From MAG-121220-bin8 sp964433845 (GTDB lineage Bacteria; Bacteroidota; Bacteroidia; Flavobacteriales; Flavobacteriaceae), in the NCBI GenBank assembly GCA_964433845.1, contig CAYSTA010000024.1, forward strand, positions 1-25,915: a stretch of DNA of 25,915 nucleotides, written 5' to 3'. The notes under the pieces were generated by a model. The model saw only the letters and a list, made by a program, of their open reading frames with translations, made no database searches and was not told the DNA's origin. This document shows positions 1 through 8,046 of the stretch, piece by piece. Position 1 is the stretch's first letter. Each line of letters begins with the position of its first letter. Both the position numbers and the translations under genes were made by a program.

Positions 1-338
1 CCATCTCCATCTTTATCATCATCACAAACATCTCCCCTTCCGTCTCCATCCATATCTGCTTGATCAGTATTTGCTTTGTTAGGGCAGTTATCACTTGCAT
101 TTAAAATGGTATCTCCATCAATATCATCATCACAGACATCACCCTTTCCATCTCCATCAATATCAGATTGATCAGCATTTGCAGTATTTACACAGTTATC
201 CTTATCGTCAAAAATTCCATCTCCATCGGAATCGTCACAAACATCACCCTTTCCATCTCCATCTGTATCCTTTTGATCAGGATTAGCTGTATTAGGGCAG
301 TTGTCAACATCATTTAAAATTCCATCTCCATCTAAATC
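1..338 (-). repeat. Tandem thrombospondin type 3 repeat units within the large secreted protein
   Basis: Two full units and part of a third, with a period of 35-36 codons (105-108 bases). The DNC motif begins at 305, 200 and 92 (minus-strand reading). Each unit carries DNC(P/V)N-(T/K)AN-x-DQ, a DGDG(K/R)GDVCDD segment and a further DGD loop. Paired cysteines and Asp-rich DxDGDG loops are the calcium-binding signature of this family, which usually forms a rigid stalk between an N-terminal domain and the surface anchor. DNA similarity between units is high (repeated ATC/TCC triplets on the plus strand). Confidence 0.9.
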
Positions 339-3230
339 ATTTGAATTATTTGCTATTACTGTTAATACAACTCCAACTGTATCTAGTGTTACAGAAGATG
401 ATCCATCAGTTGCATCTATTACTAAGTTGTATGTTTTAACATCAGCATCAGAGGGCACATCTATTTTAATAGATACCTCTCCATTTGCATTAATTGTACT
501 GTTGTTTGCTGGGGTATAGGTATAAGTTGCTCCACTTGGCCCACCAGTTACAGTAAACGTGGTTTGTTTATTATATCCTCCTAAAACTTTATATTTAATT
601 TTAAATGTACCTGATTCATTTTGTTTTACAGAAAGAGTACTGGGAACAGCGTTTTCTAAAAATAATTTTGGAGTATCCGAATCAAAATGGGATGAAAAAA
701 CACCTCTACCATAAGTTGATGCAAAAACCTTAAAATCATCTCTCATATCTAAATCTGTAACCCTAACATTACTCATTCCATTGTAAGATTGAGACCAATT
801 AGGGGAGCTGTCAGTAAAGTTTTTTGTATGCCAAACTCCCAAATCAGTTCCAATAATCACCTCTTTAGGATCGATAGGACTTTGTAAAATACATCTTACA
901 GGAATATCGGGAAGATCACCTTCTTTTTTTGACCATGAAGAACCTCCATCGGATGAATAAAAAACATTATTGACTCCGTAGTTGTGCATAGTTACCAAAA
1001 TATCATTTGCTGTTTTCCCAAATTCAATATCTGATATACTCCCAACAAAGTCATCACCAGTAATTTTAGTCCAGGTCATACCTGTTTCATCTCCCTCGGC
1101 TTGTAATAAATTTCCATCTCGAAGCCCAACCATTAGAATGGAATTAGTAGTTCCGAAAGGTGAAACAGTTAATGCAGAAACATTATTTGTTAATAACGCA
1201 TCTGTAATTATCGCCTTTTTAGGACTAAAATTGGAAAAATTATCCCAATCATAATAAAGGGCAATTCGATTAATTCCACCACCTCGATAATTTGAGAAAA
1301 GAATACCTTCCTTTGAATCTAAAGCTTGAGCGTTTATAAAATCTCCATTTTCAGTTGGATATTCATCATTAATACTTCTCCTTTGATTATTATCAAAATC
1401 CCATACATCTATAAATCCATTGTATATGTAGTTCATAATAAAGTATGGATTTGAATTATCCTGAGAAAACATAGATGCCGCTCCATCTCCACCAGTAGCT
1501 TCAGTTGCCGTACTAATTTGATCGTTGTTATTTGCAAGAAATTGACTACCATTATCTTGAAGGCCAGTTATAACAACATCTGTCATTCCACTAACAGATA
1601 CGGAAGAAATTTGATTTGTAGCTCTGTCTCTTCCAGTTACTGTTTTGTTTAGATTCTTGAACATTTCAGAAGGCGCAACTCCAAGAGTATAAATTTGACT
1701 GGTATTTAGATTATTATTTCTAGAACTAGCAGTTTCACTATTGTCAGATTCTGTTTTACTAAAATATATACCACCATCGTTTCCAAATAATTTTTTAGAA
1801 GAGTCATTATTGGCAAAAACCATACCATGCTGATCGGCATGAATATATTGATAACCTCCACCACCATACCATTGAGATATTTGTATCCATGGGTTAACAT
1901 TTGGATCGGAACTTACACCTCCTGTAGTAGATTTAAATATGTCAATACCTCCTATAAATATATGATCTGGATTATTAGGGTCTGAATCTAGCATCAAATC
2001 ATAAAAAGATTGTCCTCTAGTGAAATCATCAGCAGGTAATCCAGTTGCACTACCATCAGGTAAAGTAAGAACTGTTGGAGCTGTAGCAAATTTATCTGTA
2101 GATTTATATACTTTGGGTTTAGCATTAACTCTTGCTAACACATAAATATTTCCATTAGATGCAATTTCCATTTCTGTTCTTGATCCACTGGTTATTTCAT
2201 GTTTTACGGAAAAAGATGTAACATCAGCATTGGACTGTAAAATTGTTCCTCCACCAGTACCATAACCTCTATCAGTAGTACAAGCCCATATTGTATTATC
2301 TGGAGCAATTTCTAGATCAATTACCGCATAAGTATTTCCATTTGAATCCTTGCCGATTGCAACTTCTTGAAAACTGGTCCCCTCATTAGTAGACTTAAAG
2401 ACACCATAACCATTTACTCCGAGCCATGCACTAGCCTTTGAATCATATCCCATACTAGAGGCTATGATTACTTCGGAATTTCCACCATTATTTCTTACTA
2501 CTATATCATTAATAAAAATAAGTCCATTATTACCATAACCTCCTGTTCTTCCTCCATAAACTTTAGTCCATGTTCCTCCACCATCACTAGATTTCCAAAC
2601 GCCATTTCCACCTTCTCCGGTATAAGACTCCCCAGTACCTACATAAAATATTTGATTATTATTTGGATCAAAAGCCATTGAAGAAACCGGAATATTTTCA
2701 GGGATTCCATCAATTTTAACCCATTGTGAGGTTGGATCTGAAATATTGGTGTTTTTATATAAACCTCCAGTAACTCCACCTGCAAAAACAGTTTCATCAG
2801 TACTATCATTTGGATCAAACAAAATTCCTTTTGTTCTGCCACCAACATTATTAGGACCTCTTTCAACCCATTTTGCTGATGCTGACTCACCTGGCACTAT
2901 TGATTCTCTGAATGAAGAGGGATCATCAAGACGTCTAGAATTATTAAGTTCCTCTTGTAATTCAAATAATTTTTCAAAAAGAGGCCTTCCTTCAATTGGA
3001 TCCATAGATAGTGCCCATATCTGTTCAAGATATTTATTTGGAGGGAGTGCCATTTTTCTTCTTTCTTCTTTTGAAAGTTGATATGTTTCCTTAAAAGGAT
3101 TGTTTTCTAAATTTTCTTTATGAATCATTCTAGTTATTTCAACAGAAATACTTTCATGATTAATAAATAGAATCATCAAAATAGATGATAATAGAAATAA
3201 GAAATATTTTCGAAATTTAGGATTCAACAC
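1..3230 (-). CDS. Large secreted protein with Asp-box/BNR repeats, Ig-like domain and thrombospondin type 3 repeats (3' end outside window)
   Basis: An uninterrupted minus-strand frame runs from about 3230 off the left edge (at least 1076 codons); I checked its codons over most of this length and found no stop. From the GTG at 3230 the protein begins with a basic stretch and a hydrophobic segment (about residues 9-24), a signal peptide. A short region of about 90 residues leads into the phrase WVERGPNNVGGRT (near 2870), typical of Bacteroidota proteins with a sortilin/BNR beta-propeller. Asp-box motifs are visible, for example SSDGGGTW near 2600 and SSDGGSSW near 945, and the propeller closes with ASTYGRGVF near 710. 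An Ig-like beta-sandwich follows (about 660-345), then acidic calcium-binding repeats (338 to 1). Members of this group are exported, often by the type IX system, but the C-terminal sorting domain would lie outside the window. Role unknown: adhesion, a surface scaffold or glycan binding are possible. The start is uncertain: ATG 3176 is an alternative but would cut the signal peptide. Confidence 0.85.
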   Translation of the reverse strand, partial: MLNPKFRKYFLFLLSSILMILFINHESISVEITRMIHKENLENNPFKETYQLSKEERRKMALPPNKYLEQIWALSMDPIEGRPLFEKLFELQEELNNSRRLDDPSSFRESIVPGESASAKWVERGPNNVGGRTKGILFDPNDSTDETVFAGGVTGGLYKNTNISDPTSQWVKIDGIPENIPVSSMAFDPNNNQIFYVGTGESYTGEGGNGVWKSSDGGGTWTKVYGGRTGGYGNNGLIFINDIVVRNNGGNSEVIIASSMGYDSKASAWLGVNGYGVFKSTNEGTSFQEVAIGKDSNGNTYAVIDLEIAPDNTIWACTTDRGYGTGGGTILQSNADVTSFSVKHEITSGSRTEMEIASNGNIYVLARVNAKPKVYKSTDKFATAPTVLTLPDGSATGLPADDFTRGQSFYDLMLDSDPNNPDHIFIGGIDIFKSTTGGVSSDPNVNPWIQISQWYGGGGYQYIHADQHGMVFANNDSSKKLFGNDGGIYFSKTESDNSETASSRNNNLNTSQIYTLGVAPSEMFKNLNKTVTGRDRATNQISSVSVSGMTDVVITGLQDNGSQFLANNNDQISTATEATGGDGAASMFSQDNSNPYFIMNYIYNGFIDVWDFDNNQRRSINDEYPTENGDFINAQALDSKEGILFSNYRGGGINRIALYYDWDNFSNFSPKKAIITDALLTNNVSALTVSPFGTTNSILMVGLRDGNLLQAEGDETGMTWTKITGDDFVGSISDIEFGKTANDILVTMHNYGVNNVFYSSDGGSSWSKKEGDLPDIPVRCILQSPIDPKEVIIGTDLGVWHTKNFTDSSPNWSQSYNGMSNVRVTDLDMRDDFKVFASTYGRGVFSSHFDSDTPKLFLENAVPSTLSVKQNESGTFKIKYKVLGGYNKQTTFTVTGGPSGATYTYTPANNSTINANGEVSIKIDVPSDADVKTYNLVIDATDGSSSVTLDTVGVVLTVIANNSNDLDGDGILNDVDNCPNTANPDQKDTDGDGKGDVCDDSDGDGIFDDKDNCVNTANADQSDIDGDGKGDVCDDDIDGDTILNASDNCPNKANTDQADMDGDGRGDVCDDDKDGD

Positions 3231-3248
3231 TTTACTGTTATAACTACT

Positions 3249-3256
3249 CAAATATA
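3249..3256 (-). promoter_or_regulatory. Bacteroidota -7 element for the large secreted protein gene
   Basis: The minus strand reads TATATTTG, a perfect match to the Bacteroidota sigma-A -7 consensus TAnnTTTG. No clear -33 TTTG is seen. Transcription would begin near 3243, about 13 bases before the GTG at 3230, which supports that GTG as start and makes this gene a unit separate from thyA upstream. Confidence 0.5.
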
Positions 3257-3273
3257 ATAAATTGAAAATAAAA

Positions 3274-4098
3274 TTAAACGGCTACTTTTCCTTTAATATG
3301 TGGGTGTGGATCGTAATTTAAAATTTCAAAGTCTTCAAATTTAAAATCAAAAATATCTGTCACTCTCCTTTTAATTTTTAAAACAGGAAGATTTCTTGGT
3401 TTTCTTGAAGTTTGAAGTTCTAATTGTTCAATGTGGTTATTGTATATGTGCGCATCACCAAAAGTATGAACAAATTCTCCGGTTTTATAGCCACATACGT
3501 GAGCGATCATCTCAGTTAAAAGAGCATAAGATGCAATATTAAATGGTACACCTAAAAAAATGTCGGCACTTCTTTGGTATAGTTGACAGGATAATTTATT
3601 ATTATGCACATAAAATTGAAAAAAAGCATGACAAGGAGGTAAGGCTGCTTTTCCATTTTTAACGTTTTTTTCAAAGCTAATTTTGGTGTCAGGCAATACA
3701 CTAGGATTCCATGCTGTTACAATCATTCTTCTACTATCAGGATTGTTTTTCAAATTTTCAATTACATCTACTATTTGGTCGATTCCATTATCATTCCAAT
3801 TTCTCCATTGATGGCCATAAACAGGACCTAAATTGCCATTAGAGTCGGCCCACTCATCCCATATTTTTACACCATTTTCATTTAAAAATTTTGTATTGGT
3901 ATCACCTTTTAAGAACCATAATAATTCATAAACAATAGATTTTAAATGAAGCTTTTTAGTGGTAAGCATTGGAAATCCCTCAGAAAGATCAAAACGCATT
4001 TGATAACCAAAAACACTTTTTGTTCCAGTACCAGTTCTATCGGACTTTTCATTTCCCGATTGCATTACGTGCTTGACTAAATCTAAATATTGTTTCAT
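3274..4098 (-). CDS. thyA: Thymidylate synthase (ThyA)
   Basis: The enzyme methylates dUMP to dTMP with methylenetetrahydrofolate in the cytoplasm. The 274-residue protein carries the family's landmarks in order: RTGTGT (21-26), GPVYGHQWR (91-99), the catalytic-cysteine motif PPCHAFFQFY (Cys156), QLYQRSADIFLGVPFNIASYA and HTFGDAHIYNNH. It is about 10 residues longer than the 264-residue E. coli enzyme; the extra residues (about 138-151) sit just before the active-site cysteine, an insertion I recall as usual in flavobacterial ThyA. It follows the nucleoside transporter gene by 75 bases on the same strand, which fits a shared role in thymidine nucleotide supply. No promoter of its own was recognised. 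Confidence 0.98.
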   Translation of the reverse strand: MKQYLDLVKHVMQSGNEKSDRTGTGTKSVFGYQMRFDLSEGFPMLTTKKLHLKSIVYELLWFLKGDTNTKFLNENGVKIWDEWADSNGNLGPVYGHQWRNWNDNGIDQIVDVIENLKNNPDSRRMIVTAWNPSVLPDTKISFEKNVKNGKAALPPCHAFFQFYVHNNKLSCQLYQRSADIFLGVPFNIASYALLTEMIAHVCGYKTGEFVHTFGDAHIYNNHIEQLELQTSRKPRNLPVLKIKRRVTDIFDFKFEDFEILNYDPHPHIKGKVAV

Positions 4099-4173
4099 GT
4101 GATTTATTTCAACTAAAATAATAATAATGAATAATTCATTTATTATATTTTAAAAGAACTTTATTAAAATATA

Positions 4174-5556
4174 TTAACCAATAATCATTCCTGCAATAGT
4201 AGCAGAAAGTAAGGAAGCTAGAGTTCCTCCAATTACTGCTAAAAAACCAAATTTTGATAAATTTTTTCTTTGTGTTGGTTCCAGTGCTCCAATACCTCCA
4301 ATTTGTATACCTATGGATGCAAAGTTTGCAAAACCACAAAGCATATATGTTGCCATTATAATAGATTTTTGATAATGTAAATGAATTATATTGGAAGCGT
4401 CTTTCAAACTGGAGAGTTGTATATATCCAATGAATTCACTGGCTGCTAATTTAATACCTAGAAGCTGACCCATTAAAGTCATATCCTCTTTAGCAACACC
4501 AATTAACCACATTATTGGAGAAAATAGATATCCTAAAATAAATTCTAAGGAAAGATTTTCATAAACTGTATTGTTACTAATTAATTCATTTAAGTAAAAA
4601 ACTCCGCCAATACCATTTAGCATATAATTCATCATGGCAATAAAGGCAAGGAATACTAAAAGCATTGCAGCTATATTTGCTGCTAATTTTAGACCTTCGG
4701 ATGTGCCATTTGAAATAGCATCTAAAAAATTAGATCCGATTTTATCTTGAGCAATATTTAAATCAGTATTAATTTTTTCAGTTTCAGGATATAGTATTTT
4801 TGAAATAACAATTGCACCAGGTGCAGCCATTACAGAAGCAGTCAAAAGGTGCTTAGCATAAAAGATTTTTAATTCGGGATCATCTCCACCTAAAAATCCA
4901 ATGTATGCGGCTAAAACTCCTCCAGCTACTGTTGCCATACCACCAATCATTACTAAAAGTATTTCAGATTTTGACATTTTTTCTAAGTATGCCTTTATCA
5001 TAAGTGGAGATTCCGTTTGACCAAGGAAAATGTTACCTGCAACACTCAAACTTTCTGGCCCAGAAACTCCAAGAAGTTTGGACAATAATAAAGCCATTAC
5101 TTTTACTACTTTTTGTATTATTCCAAAGTAGAATAATATTGAAGTTAGTGCAGCAAAAAATATGACTGTTGGTAAAATTGAAAAAATAAAAACATTTCCA
5201 AAATTTTCAACACTGACTAAATCACCAAATAAAAATTTGGTACCCTCCATTGTAAAATCTAGAATTTTAACAAAGACCTTTCCAGCGGATTCAAATATCA
5301 CTTTTACCCATGTAATTTTGAGAACTGCAATTGCAAGAATTATTTGAAGAACTAGACCAAAAGATGCAGTTTTCCAATTAATTGCTTTGCGATTGTTGCT
5401 AAGTAAAAAGGCAATTAGAATTAATACTGACATTCCAATTAAACCCCTAATTAGACCTTCTAAAGAAAATCCTTGGCTTAAAATGATTTCTTTGTTTTGT
5501 TCAAATCCATTTAGATTAAACATATTAAAAAGAAATAATTGCATTGAAATCATCAT
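4174..5556 (-). CDS. nupC: Concentrative nucleoside transporter (CNT/NupC family)
   Basis: A 460-residue polytopic inner-membrane protein of the CNT family, which imports nucleosides with Na+ or H+. Visible landmarks are the hydrophobic N-terminal helices from about residue 33, the nucleoside-binding GQTE motif (179-182) followed by SPL, the loop GGMATVAGGVLAAYIG, MAAPGAIVISK, and the C-terminal CGFANFASIGIQIGG motif. The length is near the upper end for bacterial members. The start codon shares one base with the stop codon of the nuclease gene upstream (TAATG), so the two are translationally coupled. Substrate and coupling ion cannot be read from sequence alone. The neighbouring thyA suggests thymidine/deoxynucleoside salvage alongside synthesis. 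Confidence 0.95.
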   Translation of the reverse strand: MMISMQLFLFNMFNLNGFEQNKEIILSQGFSLEGLIRGLIGMSVLILIAFLLSNNRKAINWKTASFGLVLQIILAIAVLKITWVKVIFESAGKVFVKILDFTMEGTKFLFGDLVSVENFGNVFIFSILPTVIFFAALTSILFYFGIIQKVVKVMALLLSKLLGVSGPESLSVAGNIFLGQTESPLMIKAYLEKMSKSEILLVMIGGMATVAGGVLAAYIGFLGGDDPELKIFYAKHLLTASVMAAPGAIVISKILYPETEKINTDLNIAQDKIGSNFLDAISNGTSEGLKLAANIAAMLLVFLAFIAMMNYMLNGIGGVFYLNELISNNTVYENLSLEFILGYLFSPIMWLIGVAKEDMTLMGQLLGIKLAASEFIGYIQLSSLKDASNIIHLHYQKSIIMATYMLCGFANFASIGIQIGGIGALEPTQRKNLSKFGFLAVIGGTLASLLSATIAGMIIG

Positions 5557-6143
5557 TATTTTCTCTTGTTTATTTCATCTCTTAAGTGAGCAGCTAGTTC
5601 GTAATCTTCATTTTTTACAGCTACAGAAATTGCTTTTTCTAATTGAATTATTGAAAGCTTACCATAATCTATTTTTTTAGATAAATTATCTTCTTTAGAT
5701 TTTTTTTCTTTCCCTTTTTTTATTTCTCCAGCTTTTAATATAATTCCAGCTTTTTCTAATACGTTTTCATAGGTAAATATTGGAGAATCAAATCTAATGG
5801 CTAGAGCGATAGCATCAGAAGTCCTAGAGTCTATTATTTCTTCAATTTTATCTCTTACACAGATTAAACTTGAAAAAAACACACCATCTACAATTTTGTG
5901 AATTATTACTTGTTTTATTTTTATTTCAAAGCAGTCGGAAAAATTTTTGAATAGATCGTGTGTCAATGGTCTTGGAGGTCTAATTTCTCTTTCTAGAGCT
6001 ACAGCTATTGATTGAGCTTCAAATCCCCCAATTACAATTGGAAGTTTTCTATCGCCATCTTTCTCGTTTAATAAAAGAGCATATGCTCCATTATGCGTTT
6101 TGCTATAGGAAATACGATTAATAGTAAGGCGAATTAAACTCAT
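5556..6143 (-). CDS. Bifunctional nuclease domain (DUF151) protein with C-terminal UVR motif
   Basis: A 195-residue protein. The N-terminal part (about 1-138; for example LPIVIGGFEAQSIAVALE and SDAIALAIRFDSPIF) matches the bifunctional nuclease (BFN, DUF151) fold, for which RNase and DNase activity is described in plants. A lysine-rich linker (about 139-158) joins it to a UvrB/UvrC-type helical hairpin, ISVAVKNEDYELAAHLRDEI (about 172-191), a protein-interaction motif also found in Clp adaptor proteins. The fusion is common in Bacteroidota. The gene lies 39 bases after etfA and overlaps the transporter start by one base. Its physiological role is not established. Confidence 0.88.
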   Translation of the reverse strand: MSLIRLTINRISYSKTHNGAYALLLNEKDGDRKLPIVIGGFEAQSIAVALEREIRPPRPLTHDLFKNFSDCFEIKIKQVIIHKIVDGVFFSSLICVRDKIEEIIDSRTSDAIALAIRFDSPIFTYENVLEKAGIILKAGEIKKGKEKKSKEDNLSKKIDYGKLSIIQLEKAISVAVKNEDYELAAHLRDEINKRK

Positions 6144-6182
6144 TTAATTTAGACTCATTGAATCCCTAAATTAATAAAATAA

Positions 6183-7145
6183 TTAAGAGTTTTGAGCTTT
6201 AAATGCTTTCAATTTTTCATTTAACCTAGGAACAACATCAAATGCATCCCCAACAACTCCATAATCTGCTGCTTTGAAAAAAGGAGCTTCAGGATCATTA
6301 TTAATAACAACTTTTATTTTTGATGAATTAATTCCTGCAAGATGTTGAATAGCACCAGAAATTCCAATAGCAATATATAAATTAGTAGCAACAGGTTTTC
6401 CAGTTTGTCCAACATGTTCACTATGCGGCCTCCATCCCATATCAGAAACTGGTTTAGAGCAAGAAGTTGCAGCTCCTAATGTTTCAGCTAAATCTTCAAT
6501 TAGATTCCAATTTTCAGGACCTTTAAGCCCTCTGCCTCCAGAAACAACAATGTCTGCATCTGCTATTGAAATTTTTCCTGAAACTTTTTCACTTGATTTT
6601 ATAGTTATTTTCTTATCTAATAAGGATACTTCAAAATTTTCTGTAGAACTATTTGTTTCATTTTCTATAAGTCCAAAAGCATTTCCTGATAATCCTATTA
6701 TTTTTATACCAGATTCAATTGTAGATTCACAAAACGCTTTATTTGTAAAGCAGGTCCTTTTTATTGTAAATGGACTTAAGTTACTAGGAAGTTCTACAAC
6801 ATTGCTTAAATATCCAGCATCTAATTCAACAGCTAATAGTGGAGCCATATATTTTGAGTCAAGACTGCTACTAACAACAATATGATCAGAATTTGTATGT
6901 TTTGCTACTTGTGAAATTACATTGCTAAAAATTTTTGAATCAAAATCATCAAGTTCAGAATTTGAAATTTTAATTATTTTGGAAGCACCATATTTATTCA
7001 ATTCACTTGTGTCTTCTACATTAATTACTAATACAACAAGTTCAGTACCTAGTTGTTTAGCTAATTCATTTGAATAGGACACAAGTTCAAATGCATTTTT
7101 TTTGATTTTTCCTTTATTGGATTCGATATAGGCTAATACAGACAT
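6183..7145 (-). CDS. etfA: Electron transfer flavoprotein alpha subunit
   Basis: The FAD-binding subunit of the ETF heterodimer, which carries electrons from acyl-CoA and other flavin dehydrogenases to the quinone pool. The N-terminal half (about 1-190) is the Rossmann-like ETF domain. The C-terminal FAD domain (about 200-320) shows SGGRGLKGPENW, GATSCSKPVSDMGW with HVGQTGK, and the family signature LYIAIGISGAIQHLAGI followed by NNDPEAPFF. Length (320) is normal. It starts 8 bases after the etfB stop codon, as expected for subunits made in equal amounts. Confidence 0.97.
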   Translation of the reverse strand: MSVLAYIESNKGKIKKNAFELVSYSNELAKQLGTELVVLVINVEDTSELNKYGASKIIKISNSELDDFDSKIFSNVISQVAKHTNSDHIVVSSSLDSKYMAPLLAVELDAGYLSNVVELPSNLSPFTIKRTCFTNKAFCESTIESGIKIIGLSGNAFGLIENETNSSTENFEVSLLDKKITIKSSEKVSGKISIADADIVVSGGRGLKGPENWNLIEDLAETLGAATSCSKPVSDMGWRPHSEHVGQTGKPVATNLYIAIGISGAIQHLAGINSSKIKVVINNDPEAPFFKAADYGVVGDAFDVVPRLNEKLKAFKAQNS

Positions 7146-7153
7146 ATTTATAA

Positions 7154-7900
7154 TTATAAAACTTTGGCTTCATTATGAAGCAAATCAATTAATTCATCTA
7201 AGTTATCAGGAGACACAAGTTTAACTTCTTTTCTAGGAGCTGGCTTATGAAATTTTACAGAATTTGTTTTAAAATCAGAGCTGAAAGGAGCTAAAACCTC
7301 AAGAGGTTTTTGTCTAGCCTGCATAATTCCACGCATATTGGGAATTCTTAAATCACTTTCCTCTACTAAACCTTTTTGCCCTCCAATAATTAAAGGAAGA
7401 TCACAGCTAAGAATTTCTTTTCCTCCATCAATTTCTCTTTCAAGAATTGCAGATTTATTATCAATTTCTATACTTATACAATTTGTAACAAAATTTATTT
7501 TTGATAAACCTGCGATTAATCCAGGAACCATTCCCCCATTATAATCAATAGACTCTCTACCCGCAATAATTAAATCATATTGATTTGAGGATAGGTATTC
7601 GGATATTTGTTTTGCAACAAAAAATCCATCTATTGGTTCTGCATCAATTCGAATTGCTTTATCAGCTCCAATTGCCAATGTTTTTCTCAATGTAGGTTCA
7701 GTATTTGAAGTACCTACATTTATAACATCGATTGTTGCATTTTGTTTTTCTTTAAACCACATTGCCCTAGTTAAACCAAATTCATCATTGGGATTAATTA
7801 CAAACTGAACTCCCTGATTATCAAACACCTTATTATCATCAGTAAAATTAATTTTTGATGTAGTGTCAGGCACATGACTTATACAAACTAATATTCTCAT
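7154..7900 (-). CDS. etfB: Electron transfer flavoprotein beta subunit
   Basis: The AMP-binding partner of EtfA, 248 residues, the usual size. Recognisable segments are the N-terminal MRILVCISHVPDT, NPNDEFGLTRA, the AGRESIDYNGGMVPG loop (about residues 113-127), and the conserved region with CDLPLIIGGQKGLVE and RIPNMRGIMQARQKPLEV (about 165-203), part of the ETF-beta signature. First gene of the leftward run etfB-etfA-bfn-nupC-thyA; a perfect -7 promoter element lies 26 bases upstream of the ATG. Confidence 0.97.
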   Translation of the reverse strand: MRILVCISHVPDTTSKINFTDDNKVFDNQGVQFVINPNDEFGLTRAMWFKEKQNATIDVINVGTSNTEPTLRKTLAIGADKAIRIDAEPIDGFFVAKQISEYLSSNQYDLIIAGRESIDYNGGMVPGLIAGLSKINFVTNCISIEIDNKSAILEREIDGGKEILSCDLPLIIGGQKGLVEESDLRIPNMRGIMQARQKPLEVLAPFSSDFKTNSVKFHKPAPRKEVKLVSPDNLDELIDLLHNEAKVL

Positions 7901-7925
7901 ATAATATTTTACATTAATAGATTGG

Positions 7926-7933
7926 CAAATATA
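7926..7933 (-). promoter_or_regulatory. Bacteroidota -7 promoter element for etfB
   Basis: The minus strand reads TATATTTG, an exact match to TAnnTTTG, 25 bases before the etfB ATG (7900). The -33 region lacks an obvious TTTG. It is the probable promoter of the etfBA-bfn-nupC-thyA run. Confidence 0.55.
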
Positions 7934-7952
7934 AATAAATAATAAGAAAATA

Positions 7953-7975
7953 CTATGCGTGCATAGCTTTTTTTT
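7953..7975 (+). terminator. Hairpin with T-run between divergent etfB and pdhB (terminator-like or operator)
   Basis: CTATGC at 7953-7958 and GCATAG at 7961-7966 form an inverted repeat with a two-base centre, followed by C and eight T (7968-7975). As RNA it would be a short stem (5 bp, CGTG loop) with a U-tract, like an intrinsic terminator reading rightwards. There is, however, no rightward gene before it, and it lies upstream of the likely start points of both divergent genes. It could equally be a 14-bp dyad operator or an insulator against spurious transcription. Confidence 0.4.
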
Positions 7976-8011
7976 AATTTAAATAATAAATTTTATGTCT
8001 AAATTATTTAA

Positions 8012-8019
8012 TATTTTTG
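8012..8019 (+). promoter_or_regulatory. Bacteroidota -7 promoter element for pdhB
   Basis: TATTTTTG matches TAnnTTTG exactly. Transcription would begin near 8025, leaving a leader of about 20 bases before the ATG at 8047. This also argues against translation from the in-frame TTG at 8017, which lies within the element. No convincing -33 motif. Confidence 0.45.
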
Positions 8020-8046
8020 GGAAGAATTTATCATCAAATCATTTTT

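Noticed and set aside
95..286. His-rich plus-strand ORF
   Set aside because: It is the antisense of the TSP3 repeats; its composition is just the complement of Asp/Gly codons, and it has no start context.
1..338. Regularly spaced repeats resembling a CRISPR array or a minisatellite
   Set aside because: The period is a whole number of codons, the reading frame is open throughout, and the translation is a textbook TSP3 calcium-binding repeat.
3274..4098. Insertion before the ThyA active-site cysteine as a novel feature
   Set aside because: An insertion of this size at this point is, as far as I recall, usual in flavobacterial ThyA; all catalytic motifs are normal.
4126..4140. Small palindrome AATGAA/TTCATT between nupC and thyA
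   Set aside because: It is short and AT-only except for one pair, with no T-run in the direction of transcription; likely chance in AT-rich DNA.
8017..8046. TTG start for pdhB ten codons upstream
   Set aside because: It overlaps a perfect -7 promoter element and adds residues not found in the family; ATG 8047 gives the usual N-terminus.
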